The position numbers were made by a program, and so were the translations under genes. A stretch of DNA of 64,000 bases from positions 186,001 to 250,000 of the forward strand of contig DASZAY010000003.1 in assembly GCA_035944555.1 (NCBI GenBank), written 5' to 3'. The notes under the pieces are model-generated. The model made no database searches and had not been told where the DNA came from. It saw only the letters and a list, made by a program, of their open reading frames with translations. The stretch comes from CADCWK01 sp035944555. GTDB lineage: Bacteria > Chloroflexota > Chloroflexia > Thermomicrobiales > UBA6265. Positions 26,739-35,210 of this stretch are shown piece by piece (within the stretch, counting starts at the first letter, position 1; every line of letters begins with the position of its first letter).

Positions 26739-28499
26739 TTACATGACCCGCTTGTCGGCCAACGTCTCGAACGAGTAGTTCCGCCAGACCGGGATGCCGC
26801 AGAACCGCTCCCCTTCCGGGCAAATCGGGGTGGCGCCGGCGCGGGAGCGCTGGACGCAGGGCGGCCCGTCGACGTAGCGCCCGATCACCGGGAACAGCTC
26901 GCGGACCTGCTTCACCTCATCGCGGGCTGTGTCGAAGATCTCGCGCTGGGCGTCGAAGCACAGCCGCTTGACCCACTTCCAGTAGTAGCTCTGCAGTGTC
27001 CCGGTCTCGTACTCGCGGATCCGGTGGCTGTTCGGGAGCAGGTACAGCACGACCTCCGGCGCTACGCCCCGGTCGAGCAGCGCGTTCTTGGCATCCCACA
27101 GCGCCTGCACCGTCGCGTTGTACTCGGCCAGCGCTTCGGGGTGCTCCAGCAGCTGGTGCGGCGTGATCACGTCCGGGTCGCGGCGGAGGTGCGCGGTCAG
27201 CAGCGGGGCGGAGGCGACGGTGCTACGGTGGCGCTGGCTCTGGGCTGCCTCGGCGCCGGAGATCCGTTTGGCGAAGGTGAACGGCACCTGGGCCATCGTC
27301 TGCATCAGCTTGCTGTGCATCCCGAGGTAGAGCGGGTGACCAAGGTAAGTGTTGTGGACGGCGTCCAGCACCTGGGCGATCGCGTCCTCGTCCGAGACCT
27401 CGTCCCGGGTCGCCCCGACGACGGTCCGGATGGCGTCGGCGAAGATCCGCTCGGTGTCTGGGTGCGCGCCGACGAGGCGGCTCTCGACGCCGGCCGCCTC
27501 CAGATCGCCGTCGAACTCCCGGCAGAACCGCTCGACCCGGTCCAGGTCCTGGTCGGCGCTGGCCCGCCAGTGGGCAATGGCGCGGGCTTCCTCGGTTTCC
27601 TCAGCCAGCAGCGGGCGGATGTCCAGCGGGTACTCCGGCGCGCCGAGGAACAGCGGGTCGACCTCCAGCACGGCATCAACCATCTTCCGGACGATCAGCC
27701 GGACCTCGGCCGGGGCGTCCGGCTGGTTGGCCAGCGCGTGGTAGCGGAGCAGCGTCAGCCCGTTGACCGTGTGATAGAGGTGGGCCGGGGTCGCGAGCGG
27801 CAGAACATAGCGCGCGATCTCCTGCGCCTTCTTCTGAACCGCGCCTTCCAGCGCGACGCGGGCGGAGTCGTCCCGCTGGGCGGCCTTGGCCCGGCCGGGA
27901 AAGACCTTTCCGTAGTTGGCGGCCATCGCCGGCGTGAGGATCTCGACCAGCCGGCGGTACCCCTCCAAGCTGCGCTCGATCGCGCCCCGGTAGATCGCCG
28001 CTTCCTCGTCCGGCAGCTCAGGCGTGACCATCGTGTCGCCGGTCACCTCTCGGTAGCGCTGGCTGACCTGCTCGCTGTTGTAGTACGGGTGGCTGTGGAA
28101 GAAGCTCCAGATCGCCAGGCGACTGACGTTGTCCAGCACGAAGACGAAGGTGCTGTGCTGGAACGTGGTGTGGTGGCCCGCAGCGAACAGCGAGGCGTAG
28201 AGCGCCAGCGCCCGGTCGCGCCGGTTTTCCCGGTTGGCGATGGCGCTCGGCGTGGCGTCCGGCTTGGGCGGGTCGTTGAGCAGCTTGCGGACGTTCTCGG
28301 CCTTGGCCGCCCGCCCGCCGTAGCACGACCAGGCCGCGGCGATGGTCACCGCGACCGGGTGCGCCGTGGACTCCTCGGTCAGGAGCGTGACGGTCGGCTC
28401 AGGGGAAGCGAACCCCGACGAGGCCGGGGCAGGTGCGTCAACGGGATGGATGGAGGGCGGGACGAGCGTCTCGCGGCGGTCGCTGGATGGAATCGACAT
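26739..28499 (-). CDS. thyX: FAD-dependent thymidylate synthase, double-length (two ThyX domains)
   Basis: A 586-residue protein, over twice the ~220-270 of a normal ThyX, built from two ThyX-like halves. ThyX makes dTMP from dUMP with methylene-THF, FAD and NADPH, using a homotetramer whose sites are shared between subunits. The usual signature joins RHR to a downstream S-x-RY. Here the first half (around 109-149) has LDNVSRLAIWSFFHSHPYY and then EQVSQRY (Glu143, Ser146, Arg148, Tyr149) but no RHR. The second half has QRHRS (Arg423-Ser426) but not the S-x-RY part. The start is ATG 28499 with GGGAGAGG upstream. The C-terminus has a small cysteine cluster (GPPCVQRS...PICPEGERFCG). No thyA is visible in the window. 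Confidence 0.9.
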   Translation of the reverse strand: MSIPSSDRRETLVPPSIHPVDAPAPASSGFASPEPTVTLLTEESTAHPVAVTIAAAWSCYGGRAAKAENVRKLLNDPPKPDATPSAIANRENRRDRALALYASLFAAGHHTTFQHSTFVFVLDNVSRLAIWSFFHSHPYYNSEQVSQRYREVTGDTMVTPELPDEEAAIYRGAIERSLEGYRRLVEILTPAMAANYGKVFPGRAKAAQRDDSARVALEGAVQKKAQEIARYVLPLATPAHLYHTVNGLTLLRYHALANQPDAPAEVRLIVRKMVDAVLEVDPLFLGAPEYPLDIRPLLAEETEEARAIAHWRASADQDLDRVERFCREFDGDLEAAGVESRLVGAHPDTERIFADAIRTVVGATRDEVSDEDAIAQVLDAVHNTYLGHPLYLGMHSKLMQTMAQVPFTFAKRISGAEAAQSQRHRSTVASAPLLTAHLRRDPDVITPHQLLEHPEALAEYNATVQALWDAKNALLDRGVAPEVVLYLLPNSHRIREYETGTLQSYYWKWVKRLCFDAQREIFDTARDEVKQVRELFPVIGRYVDGPPCVQRSRAGATPICPEGERFCGIPVWRNYSFETLADKRVM

Positions 28500-28883
28500 G
28501 GGGGGACGCCTCTCCCGCTGCACGTGTCCGGGTCGGCACCAGAAGCCAACACCGAAACGGTCATATGGCGCCGGCCGCGGGTGGCTCGACAGATGTGCGG
28601 GTTGATAGTGACAGTATACATTAGGAAGATCAGGGCCTGAGTAGCCAGCCCGCGTACGTACGCGACCGGACTTGGCTGGACGGACAGGTGCCGACGATGC
28701 CGGTGCGTGCGCGGGCACTGCCTTGGAGAGTGCGCTCGTCGCAGCGGTGCAGGTTGCGACATTCCCTCGCGATGATGCGTTCCTGATTACGCGACGAAAT
28801 CGTCAGTCTGATCTGACCCCGTGGCGGAACGGAGTCAGCCCAACAGCCACGCCGTTGTGGAATCGCGAAGTCGCGGAGGTGCC
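28500..28883. other. Divergent intergenic region between thyX and a B3/B4 protein gene
   Basis: About 380 bases with promoters expected in both directions. An AT-richer patch (TTGATAGTGACAGTATACAT, 28604-28623) stands out from the GC-rich flanks and may hold the thyX promoter, but I cannot assign convincing boxes. No gene with a ribosome-binding site is seen. Confidence 0.4.
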
Positions 28884-29591
28884 ATGTTTGCCTACGACCC
28901 AGCCATCATCGATCGGTTCCCGGCGACGCGGGGCGGGCTGATCCACGCGACGGGAGTGTCCAATGGACCGTCATCGCCGGATCTGCTCGATGCCTACCGG
29001 GCGCAGCAGGCGGCAACGGCGGAGCGCCTGCGGGAGACGCCAATCGCCGAGTGGCCCTCGATCGCGGCGTGGCGGCGGGTGTTCGCCGGGTTCGGCGCGA
29101 AGCCGACGCAGTACCGCAACGCCGCGGAGTCGTTGCTCCGGCGGCTGGACAAGCAGGGCGACATCCCGTCGATCGCGACGCTGGTCGACCTCGGCAACCT
29201 GGTCGCGATCCGTTACGGGTTGCCCGTCGCGGTCTTCGACCTCGCCCGTGTCACGTTGCCGATCACCGTCCGGTTCGCGGCCGGTGACGAGACCTTTGCC
29301 GACCTCGGCTCGTCCGAAAGCGTTCGCCCCGAGGCGGGCGAGGTGGTTTTCATCGACGCTGCCGGGGCCGTCCATGCCCGGCGCTGGTGCTGGCGGCAGA
29401 GCGCGAACAGCGCCGCCCGCCCTGACACGACCGAGGTCCTGATCACTGTCGAGGGACACCACGACCGTGCGGCTGTAGCCATCGACGCCGCGCTCGCGGA
29501 CCTGACCGTGCTCCTCAGGGAATACTTTCCGACCGCCACGGCGGTGCCCACTACCCTGTCGGCCACGCGTCCCAGTGCGTCCAGCGACTGA
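28884..29591 (+). CDS. B3/B4 tRNA-binding-domain protein
   Basis: A 235-residue protein. ATG 28884 follows GGAGGT. The part from ~50 to 190 (SIAAWRRVFAGFGAKPTQYRNAAESLLRR, IPSIATLVDLGNLVAIRYGLPVAVFDLARV) matches the B3/B4 domain of phenylalanyl-tRNA synthetase beta, which in stand-alone form is linked to editing or trimming of mischarged aminoacyl groups. The fragment G-x-G-x-KP-x-QYRN and the DLGN-x-V pair are typical. It would be cytoplasmic. The function of stand-alone copies is poorly known, and neighbours give no help. Confidence 0.8.
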   Translation: MFAYDPAIIDRFPATRGGLIHATGVSNGPSSPDLLDAYRAQQAATAERLRETPIAEWPSIAAWRRVFAGFGAKPTQYRNAAESLLRRLDKQGDIPSIATLVDLGNLVAIRYGLPVAVFDLARVTLPITVRFAAGDETFADLGSSESVRPEAGEVVFIDAAGAVHARRWCWRQSANSAARPDTTEVLITVEGHHDRAAVAIDAALADLTVLLREYFPTATAVPTTLSATRPSASSD

Positions 29592-29680
29592 TCCTGACAG
29601 CGTCGTGACGACCACCACGACCGTCCCGGCCGGGCGCCCGTTGGTCTTCGGTAGCCATGAGGCATAGCCGGACGTGCTTT

Positions 29681-30559
29681 CTACGATCTTTCGTCCGTTC
29701 GCAGTGCCCAGCGCAACACCGCGTTCTGGGCGTGAAGCAGCCAGGCCTTGGCCGCCGGGACCTGACATGATGAATGGTCCATCGCGTCGGCGGACACTTC
29801 CTCGCCGCGGGTGACCGGCGGGCAGGGGATGAAGTGCGCGCCGGTGGCCAGCCGGGTGAGCAGGTCGATGTCGACCTGGTAGGCAAGCAGGTCAGCCGGG
29901 GTGGCGTCGGTCGGCCAGCAGTCGGTGATCAGCAGGTCGGCATCGTCGATGGCGTCGAGGTCGGCCGTCGCGGCGAAGCGGTCGGATGGCGCGTCCTCGA
30001 CGTGCCAGCGTTCCGGGTAGACCTGCGTGACGGTGATTGGCAGCACGGCCGACGCCTCCACCCATGAGCCAAGGATATTGCCCTCGGGCGCGATCGCTAC
30101 CACCCGGAGCCCGTCCAGCCCCGCCATTCCCCGGCGGGCGACGACATGAGCCAGGTCCCCCAGGGTCTCGCAGGGATGATTGCTCGTCGTTCGCAGGTTG
30201 ATCACTGGCGCTTCGGCGTCGTCGGCGAGCTCCCGCAGCCGGGACAGCGACGGCGAGCGGATCGCGATCAGGTCGAACCAGTTGTCCAGGTAGCCGGCCA
30301 GGTCGGCGAGGGATTCCCTGCCCGAGAGCGTGACCGGGACGTCGACGACCGTCGCGCCCAGCTCAGCTGCCCCGAGCGCCAGTGCTGTCGTGTTGCGCCA
30401 GCCACCATCATCCCGGACCAGCGCGATCCGCCGGCCTGCCAAGGATGGCAGCACGTCGCGATCGTTCCATGCCGCGGCAAGCGCGACGGCGTCCTCGAGC
30501 AGTGCGGTGATCGTCGTAGCGTCGAGGTCATCCAGGCTGAGCAGGTCGCGGTGGCCCAT
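29681..30559 (-). CDS. Ornithine/aspartate carbamoyltransferase-like protein, degenerate carbamoyl-phosphate site
   Basis: About 292 residues from ATG 30559 (MGHRDLLSLDDLDATTI, the OTC family N-terminus, with GGAG upstream); ATG 30619 is an alternative. The fold is recognisable from NLRTTSNHPCETLGDLAHV (family HPCQ-x-LAD) and HFIPCPPVTRG (family HCLP). The carbamoyl-phosphate loop, normally S-T-R-T-R, is replaced by DDGGWRNTTALALG, and the usual DQAENR near the C-terminus is SSCQVPAAK. It may therefore use another substrate or act non-catalytically. It stands alone, with no arginine or pyrimidine genes nearby. The superfamily call is solid, the reaction is not. Confidence 0.72.
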   Translation of the reverse strand: MGHRDLLSLDDLDATTITALLEDAVALAAAWNDRDVLPSLAGRRIALVRDDGGWRNTTALALGAAELGATVVDVPVTLSGRESLADLAGYLDNWFDLIAIRSPSLSRLRELADDAEAPVINLRTTSNHPCETLGDLAHVVARRGMAGLDGLRVVAIAPEGNILGSWVEASAVLPITVTQVYPERWHVEDAPSDRFAATADLDAIDDADLLITDCWPTDATPADLLAYQVDIDLLTRLATGAHFIPCPPVTRGEEVSADAMDHSSCQVPAAKAWLLHAQNAVLRWALRTDERS

Positions 30560-30758
30560 CGTGGTCGCGTCTCCATCCCGTTCCCCGTGATGCGTCTGGG
30601 TGGCCGGCGTGTCAGGCATCGTACGGGACCGGTGGTATCGGTGGAACGGTGGTGTCGGATCCCGTCCGGCAGTCCGGAACATCAGTCCGGCGGCCGCGGT
30701 GGACGTGTGCCGGAGAGGACGATGGGCCCGGCAGCGACCCGGGCAGGAGTCGGGTGAC

Positions 30759-31832
30759 ATGGGACGGATGCTGCGGATCGCCGCGAGTGCGGTGTTGCTG
30801 CTGACGATGGTATTGGGTGTCGTGTGGGGCGGTGCGCAGTCTGCCCATGCCGGGACGGATCCGGACGGGACATCGCGGGAGACGGCGATCGCCCCGGGGA
30901 CGACCGGCGAGGTCAGCGATTACGAGGTCACGGTGCTCGACGTTACGCCGTTTGCGGACGACCTGATTGCCGCGGAGAACCAGTTCAACGACCCGGCCGG
31001 CGACGGCTTCCAGTTCTACCTGGTCCGGGTCGAGGTGACCTACACCGGGAATGAGAGCGGCAACCCCGGGTTCGACCTCAGCTTCCAGGCGGTTGGTGCG
31101 GGAAACACGGGTTACACCACCTTCGAGGACAGCTGTGGTGTGACGCCGGACGATGAATACACCGCCGGTGAGCTCTTCGAGGGCGGCACCGTCGAATACA
31201 ACGTCTGCTGGCGTGTGGCCGAAGACGATGTCGAATCGCTGGTGATGTACGTCGAGGAGTTGTTCAGCTTCGACGCGGAACCTGTGTGGTTCTCGCTGGG
31301 CAACGATCCCGTTGTCACCGACCCTGGTGACGCCGGCGATGCGACGCCTGCAGGTGATGCCGGGGGTGGCGACGACGAGCTGTCCGACGCCGGGGCCGGC
31401 CGGGACAATCCGGTGCCCGTCGGTGAAGTGGCCGCGATCGGTGATTACCAGCTCTCGGTGGTGTCCGTGACGCCGCTCGCCGATGACCTGATCGCGGCCG
31501 AGAACCAGTTCAATGACTCGCCGGGCGCGGGCAACCAGTTCTTCATCGCTCGGGTCGCCGTTACCTACACCGGGACGGAGACTGGCAACCCCGGCTTCGA
31601 CCTGAATGTCCAAGCCGTCGGCGACCGCAATGTCGGCTACACAACGTTCGAGGATTCCTGCGGCGTGACGCCCGACGACGAGTATTCCGCTGGTGAGCTC
31701 TTCCCCGGTGGGACGGTCGAGTACAACGTCTGCTGGCGGATCAACAGCGACGATGCCGGTTCGCTGATGCTCTACGTCGAGGAGCTGTTCAGCTTCGATG
31801 GCGAGCGGGTCTGGTTCTCGCTGGAAGGCTGA
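30759..31832 (+). CDS. Exported protein with two tandem DUF4352-like beta domains
   Basis: A 357-residue protein with a Sec signal peptide (MGRMLRIAASAVLLLTMVLGVVWGG, cleavage near SAHA-GTD). Two ~130-residue repeats follow (about 45-175 and 210-357), roughly 70% alike by eye and joined by a Gly/Asp-rich linker. Each has the same blocks: DDLIAAENQFND, GNPGFDL, GYTTFEDSCGVTPDDEY and GGTVEYNVCWR. The cysteine pair in each repeat is placed for a disulfide. The pattern is that of DUF4352 telokin-like extracellular domains. ATG 30759 follows GGCAGGAGT. Function unknown; it is probably secreted or surface-attached, without an anchor that I can see. Confidence 0.82.
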   Translation: MGRMLRIAASAVLLLTMVLGVVWGGAQSAHAGTDPDGTSRETAIAPGTTGEVSDYEVTVLDVTPFADDLIAAENQFNDPAGDGFQFYLVRVEVTYTGNESGNPGFDLSFQAVGAGNTGYTTFEDSCGVTPDDEYTAGELFEGGTVEYNVCWRVAEDDVESLVMYVEELFSFDAEPVWFSLGNDPVVTDPGDAGDATPAGDAGGGDDELSDAGAGRDNPVPVGEVAAIGDYQLSVVSVTPLADDLIAAENQFNDSPGAGNQFFIARVAVTYTGTETGNPGFDLNVQAVGDRNVGYTTFEDSCGVTPDDEYSAGELFPGGTVEYNVCWRINSDDAGSLMLYVEELFSFDGERVWFSLEG

Positions 31833-31846
31833 TCGACCTGCGCAAT

Positions 31847-31899
31847 CTCCAGCCTGAAGATGCCCGGCCCGTAATGGGCCGGGCGTCTTCAGGCTGGAG
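31847..31899. terminator. 24-bp-stem bidirectional terminator
   Basis: Arms 31847-31870 and 31876-31899 pair throughout with one G-U position and a 5-base loop (GTAAT). It separates the convergent DUF4352-like gene (ends 31832) and the alpha/beta hydrolase gene (ends 31920). No U-tract. Confidence 0.8.
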
Positions 31900-31919
31900 G
31901 CTGGAACGACTACAGCGGA

Positions 31920-32753
31920 TCACTTCCTGAGGAACGCCATTAGCGCGTCGTTGAACTCCTCGGCGTGGGTCCAGGCGATGGCGTGGGGACCACCGGCGAT
32001 CTCGATCAACTTGCTGCCGGGGATCAGCGCCGGCAGTTTGCGGCCGGTGGTGTCGATCGGCAGGATCTGGTCGGCGTCACCCTGGATAGCCAGTGTCGGT
32101 ACGTCGATCTTCGGGACGTCGTCGCGGAAGTCCGTCAGCCACGTGTCGACGCATCGCAGGGTGCCGATCGCGGACGCACCGGTGGCGACGATGAAGTCCG
32201 ACCGGATCTTGTCGTCGCTGATCCGGCTGCCCTTGAGGTCCGACGTGTTGTAAAAGTTGTCGAAGAACTGGGTCAGAAAGGCTGGCCGGTCGTCCCTGAT
32301 GGCCTGCTTGAACCCGTCGAACACGTCCTGCGGGACGCCGTCCGGGTTGTCGTCGGTCTGGAGCAGGTACGGCGGGATCGGTCCCGCGAGCACGGCCTTG
32401 CTGACCCGGCCGGAACCGTACGTCCCCAGGTAGCGGGTGACCTCGCCCGTGCCCATCGAGAAGCCGACCAGGATCACGTCGTTGAGATCAAGCGTCTCGA
32501 GGATGACCTTGAGGTCGGCCGCGAAGGTGTCGTAGTCGTATCCCTCGGTCGGCTGTGAGCTCATCCCGAAGCCGCGCCGATCGTACGTGATCACCCGGTA
32601 GCCCGCCTCGAGCAGTACCGGCGTCTGCTTCTCCCACGAGCGTCCGTTGAGTGGGAAGCCGTGAATCAGGACGACCGGCTGGCCGGTGCCGTGATCTTCG
32701 TAATAGAGGTCGATCGGGGCAGAGTTCTCCTGCCCGACGCTGATGTACGGCAT
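31920..32753 (-). CDS. Alpha/beta hydrolase, non-heme haloperoxidase / esterase type
   Basis: A 277-residue cytoplasmic hydrolase. The nucleophile elbow is GFSMG (Ser99), the oxyanion strand is LIHGFPLNGRSW, the acid is in QGDADQILP and the histidine in GGPHAIAWTHAEEF (~257). The DRRGFGMSSQP stretch and GFSMGTGEVTRYLG place it in the cofactor-free chloroperoxidase group, whose members mostly act as esterases or lactonases. ATG 32753 gives the usual family N-terminus. It stands alone between a terminator and the divergent topoisomerase gene; its substrate is not predictable. Confidence 0.9.
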   Translation of the reverse strand: MPYISVGQENSAPIDLYYEDHGTGQPVVLIHGFPLNGRSWEKQTPVLLEAGYRVITYDRRGFGMSSQPTEGYDYDTFAADLKVILETLDLNDVILVGFSMGTGEVTRYLGTYGSGRVSKAVLAGPIPPYLLQTDDNPDGVPQDVFDGFKQAIRDDRPAFLTQFFDNFYNTSDLKGSRISDDKIRSDFIVATGASAIGTLRCVDTWLTDFRDDVPKIDVPTLAIQGDADQILPIDTTGRKLPALIPGSKLIEIAGGPHAIAWTHAEEFNDALMAFLRK

Positions 32754-32974
32754 GTCGTGAGCCTCTCGTGTCAGGACGCTGTGCGGCACTGAGCAGACGC
32801 GGACCGCATTCGCTTACTCCATGTTAGTAGCGCATGGCTTGTGCCCGCCATGCCGCGGTGTGTCGCGTGCGTTACCGGGCGGGTTGGCACATCTGCTGCA
32901 TCCGTGACGGGGAGGGCCCTTTCCGCCCGGATCGCATCGCATTTCGACGAGCCCCGACAGGACCACGAGCATTG

Positions 32975-34054
32975 ATGGACGATCGAACCGAGGCAGCAAA
33001 GGCCGACGCGAAGAGCGCCGGTCTCCGCTATGTGACTGACCGCAAGCCGGGAATCACCCGCCACAAGGCTGGCAAGGGCTGGAGTTACCGCGACCCTGAC
33101 GGGGAACTGGTCCGCGACGAGGAGACGCTGGAGCGGATCCGCGGGATCGTCATCCCGCCGGCCTGGCGCGACGTCTGGATCAGCCCGTGGCCGAAAGGGC
33201 ACATCCAGGCAACGGGCCGGGATGAGCGCGGCCGCAAGCAGTACCGCTATCACCCTCGGTGGGAAGCGGCGCGGGGTGAGACCAAGTACGAGAGAACCGT
33301 CGCGTTCGCGGAAGCCCTGCCCCGGCTGCGCCAGCGTGTCCAGCGGGACCTCGCAAAGCCCGGCCTGTCCCGCGACAAGGTGCTCGCGACGATCGTCTCC
33401 CTTATGGAGGCAACGCTGATCCGGGTCGGCAACGAGACCTACGCCAAGGAGAACAAGAGTTACGGCCTCACGACCCTGCGCGACCGCCACGTCGAGGTCA
33501 AGGGCGAGCGGATCCGGTTCTCGTTCCGCGGCAAGAGCGGTGTCGAGCATGAGCTGGAGCTGCGGGACCGACGGCTGGCGAAGATCGTCCGCCGTTGCCA
33601 GGACATCCCGGGCCAGGAGTTGTTCCAGTGGATCGACGACGACGGCAAGCGGCACGACGTCGATTCGGATGATGTCAACACGTACCTGCGGGAGGCGACC
33701 GGCGACGACTTCTCGGCCAAGGACGTCCGGACTTGGGCCGGGACGGTTCTCGCCGCCCACGAGCTGGCGAGCTTTGACCACCCCTGGGCCAGCGAGACGG
33801 AAGCGAAGAAGAACCTCGTCGCCGCGGTCAAGTCGGTCGCGGCACGGCTGGGCAACACCCAGGCGGTTTCCCGCAAGTGCTACATCCACCCGAGCATCAT
33901 CTCGTCGTACGAGGCCGGGACCATCGTCGAGTTCCCGGAACGCGTGCTGGAGGAGACCGGCGAGAGAATTTCGACCGGCGAGCTCTCACCAATCGAGGCG
34001 GCCGTCCTGGCCTTTCTCAAGGCCGACCGGGATACGGTGGTGAAGGCCGCCTGA
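32975..34054 (+). CDS. DNA topoisomerase IB
   Basis: A 359-residue poxvirus/bacterial-type topoisomerase IB, which relaxes supercoils through a 3'-phosphotyrosine. The catalytic tyrosine is Tyr303 in SRKCYIHPSI. Other family blocks are GKGWSYRDPDGE, IPPAWRDVWISPWPKGHIQATGRDERGRKQYRYHP, and RVGNETYAKENKSYGLTTLRDRHV holding catalytic Arg and Lys residues, with FSAKDVRTWAGTVLAAHEL carrying another. ATG 32975 fits the family length; upstream codons give an extension rich in Arg and Cys. Its TGA is followed directly by the stop of the convergent LacI gene with no base between. Confidence 0.95.
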   Translation: MDDRTEAAKADAKSAGLRYVTDRKPGITRHKAGKGWSYRDPDGELVRDEETLERIRGIVIPPAWRDVWISPWPKGHIQATGRDERGRKQYRYHPRWEAARGETKYERTVAFAEALPRLRQRVQRDLAKPGLSRDKVLATIVSLMEATLIRVGNETYAKENKSYGLTTLRDRHVEVKGERIRFSFRGKSGVEHELELRDRRLAKIVRRCQDIPGQELFQWIDDDGKRHDVDSDDVNTYLREATGDDFSAKDVRTWAGTVLAAHELASFDHPWASETEAKKNLVAAVKSVAARLGNTQAVSRKCYIHPSIISSYEAGTIVEFPERVLEETGERISTGELSPIEAAVLAFLKADRDTVVKAA

Positions 34055-35137
34055 TTATCCCCGCGGCGGAGCGACCGAGTTCCCGTCGACCGGCTCACAG
34101 TCAAGCGTGATCGTGACCGGCTCGTCGCCCGCGATGGCGGCGATCAGGTGCCGGGCGGCGTGGCGTCCCTTGGTGGCGTGGGGTTGCCGGATGGACACCA
34201 GGGTCAGGCCGTCCGCGCGCGCGGGGAAGGTCCCGTCAAAGCCGACGATGGACACGTCGTGAGGAACGGACATGCCCCGCCGTTCCAGCTCGGCGATCGC
34301 GCCGACGGCCAGCTGGTCGCTCAGGCAGATCAGCGCTGTGAGGTCGGGTCGCGCGTCCAGCAGCGCCGCCGCGCCAATCCGGCCTTCGGCCGGTGTGCTG
34401 TCCGTCCCGCGGGCGACCGGGATGCGAGCCGGGTCGACCGATGGCGCGATCGCGTCGGCGTAGCCACTCAGCCGGCGGGCGGTGACTTGCAGGGTGATCG
34501 GCGGTAACGCGGCGAGCGGGAACAGGCCGCGCTCGCCCCGCCCATCCATCCCGAAGGAGACGACGCCGATCCGTCGGTGGCCGGCTGCGATCAGGCGGGC
34601 CGCAACGTCCCGCGCACGGGCCCGGTCGTCGATGCCGACCCATGTGCGGTCCGGCAGCCGCGGCTGATCGACCATGACGGCGGGAAGGCCGCGCTGACGG
34701 ACCGCATCGAGTGCCGGGTCGTCGGCGCTCAGGGAGTAGGCGACGACGCCGTCGACCACCGCCCGGCCCAGCCCCTCTGCCGACCGGGCGGTCCCGGCCG
34801 ATCCAGAGATCAGCGACAGCCCGACATCCTCCACCTCTAGGACCTCCGACAGGCCAGCGAGCAATCCGACGGCGGCCGGGTCGGCGAACGCGTAGGACAG
34901 CGGGTTGGCGTAGAGCACGCCGACCATCCCGGTTCGACCACGGCGGAAGGCACGCGCGACCGGATCCGGGCCGGCGTAATCCATCCGCCGCGCCGTCTCC
35001 AGGATGCGTTCGCGGAGTTCGACCGAGAGCTGATCCGGCCGGCTGAATGCGTTGGAGACCGTCTTGGCCGACACACCCAGCTCGGCCGCGATCCGCGTCA
35101 GTGACCCCCGGCGTTTCCCCGCTTCCGTGCCCGCCAT
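34055..35137 (-). CDS. LacI-family transcriptional regulator
   Basis: A 360-residue regulator. The N-terminal helix-turn-helix is SLTRIAAELGVSAKTVSNAFSRPDQLS with the hinge after RRMDYAGPDPVARAFRRG; the ligand domain spans ~65-345 (ICLSDQLAVGAIAELERRGMSVPHDVSIVGFDG is the family block). ATG 35137 follows GAGGGGAGGAAG. It is divergent from an MFS exporter gene; a perfect CTTCAACGTTGAAG palindrome lies between, 42 bases upstream of this start, so it probably represses itself and the exporter until a sugar-like or other effector binds. Confidence 0.94.
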   Translation of the reverse strand: MAGTEAGKRRGSLTRIAAELGVSAKTVSNAFSRPDQLSVELRERILETARRMDYAGPDPVARAFRRGRTGMVGVLYANPLSYAFADPAAVGLLAGLSEVLEVEDVGLSLISGSAGTARSAEGLGRAVVDGVVAYSLSADDPALDAVRQRGLPAVMVDQPRLPDRTWVGIDDRARARDVAARLIAAGHRRIGVVSFGMDGRGERGLFPLAALPPITLQVTARRLSGYADAIAPSVDPARIPVARGTDSTPAEGRIGAAALLDARPDLTALICLSDQLAVGAIAELERRGMSVPHDVSIVGFDGTFPARADGLTLVSIRQPHATKGRHAARHLIAAIAGDEPVTITLDCEPVDGNSVAPPRG

Positions 35138-35178
35138 GCTTCCTCCCCTCTTGACCCGGATATAGTACTCCGGCCAAA

Positions 35179-35192
35179 CTTCAACGTTGAAG
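35179..35192. promoter_or_regulatory. 14-bp LacI-family operator
   Basis: CTTCAACGTTGAAG is a perfect palindrome with the central CG typical of LacI operators. It lies in the 73-base gap between the divergent LacI and MFS genes, 18 bases before the MFS start. On the minus strand TTCAAC-N18-TACTAT overlaps it as a possible LacI promoter. Confidence 0.65.
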
Positions 35193-35210
35193 AAGCGAGG
35201 GAGTAGTCTC

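Noticed and set aside
26715..28640. A 641-codon plus-strand frame opposite thyX
   Set aside because: Antisense shadow with Arg/Val/Gly-rich low complexity; ThyX domains are clear on the minus strand.
35187..35210. TTG start for the MFS gene inside the operator palindrome
   Set aside because: ATG 35211 has a proper GAGGGAG box, and the upstream codons add a charged stretch inside the regulatory site.
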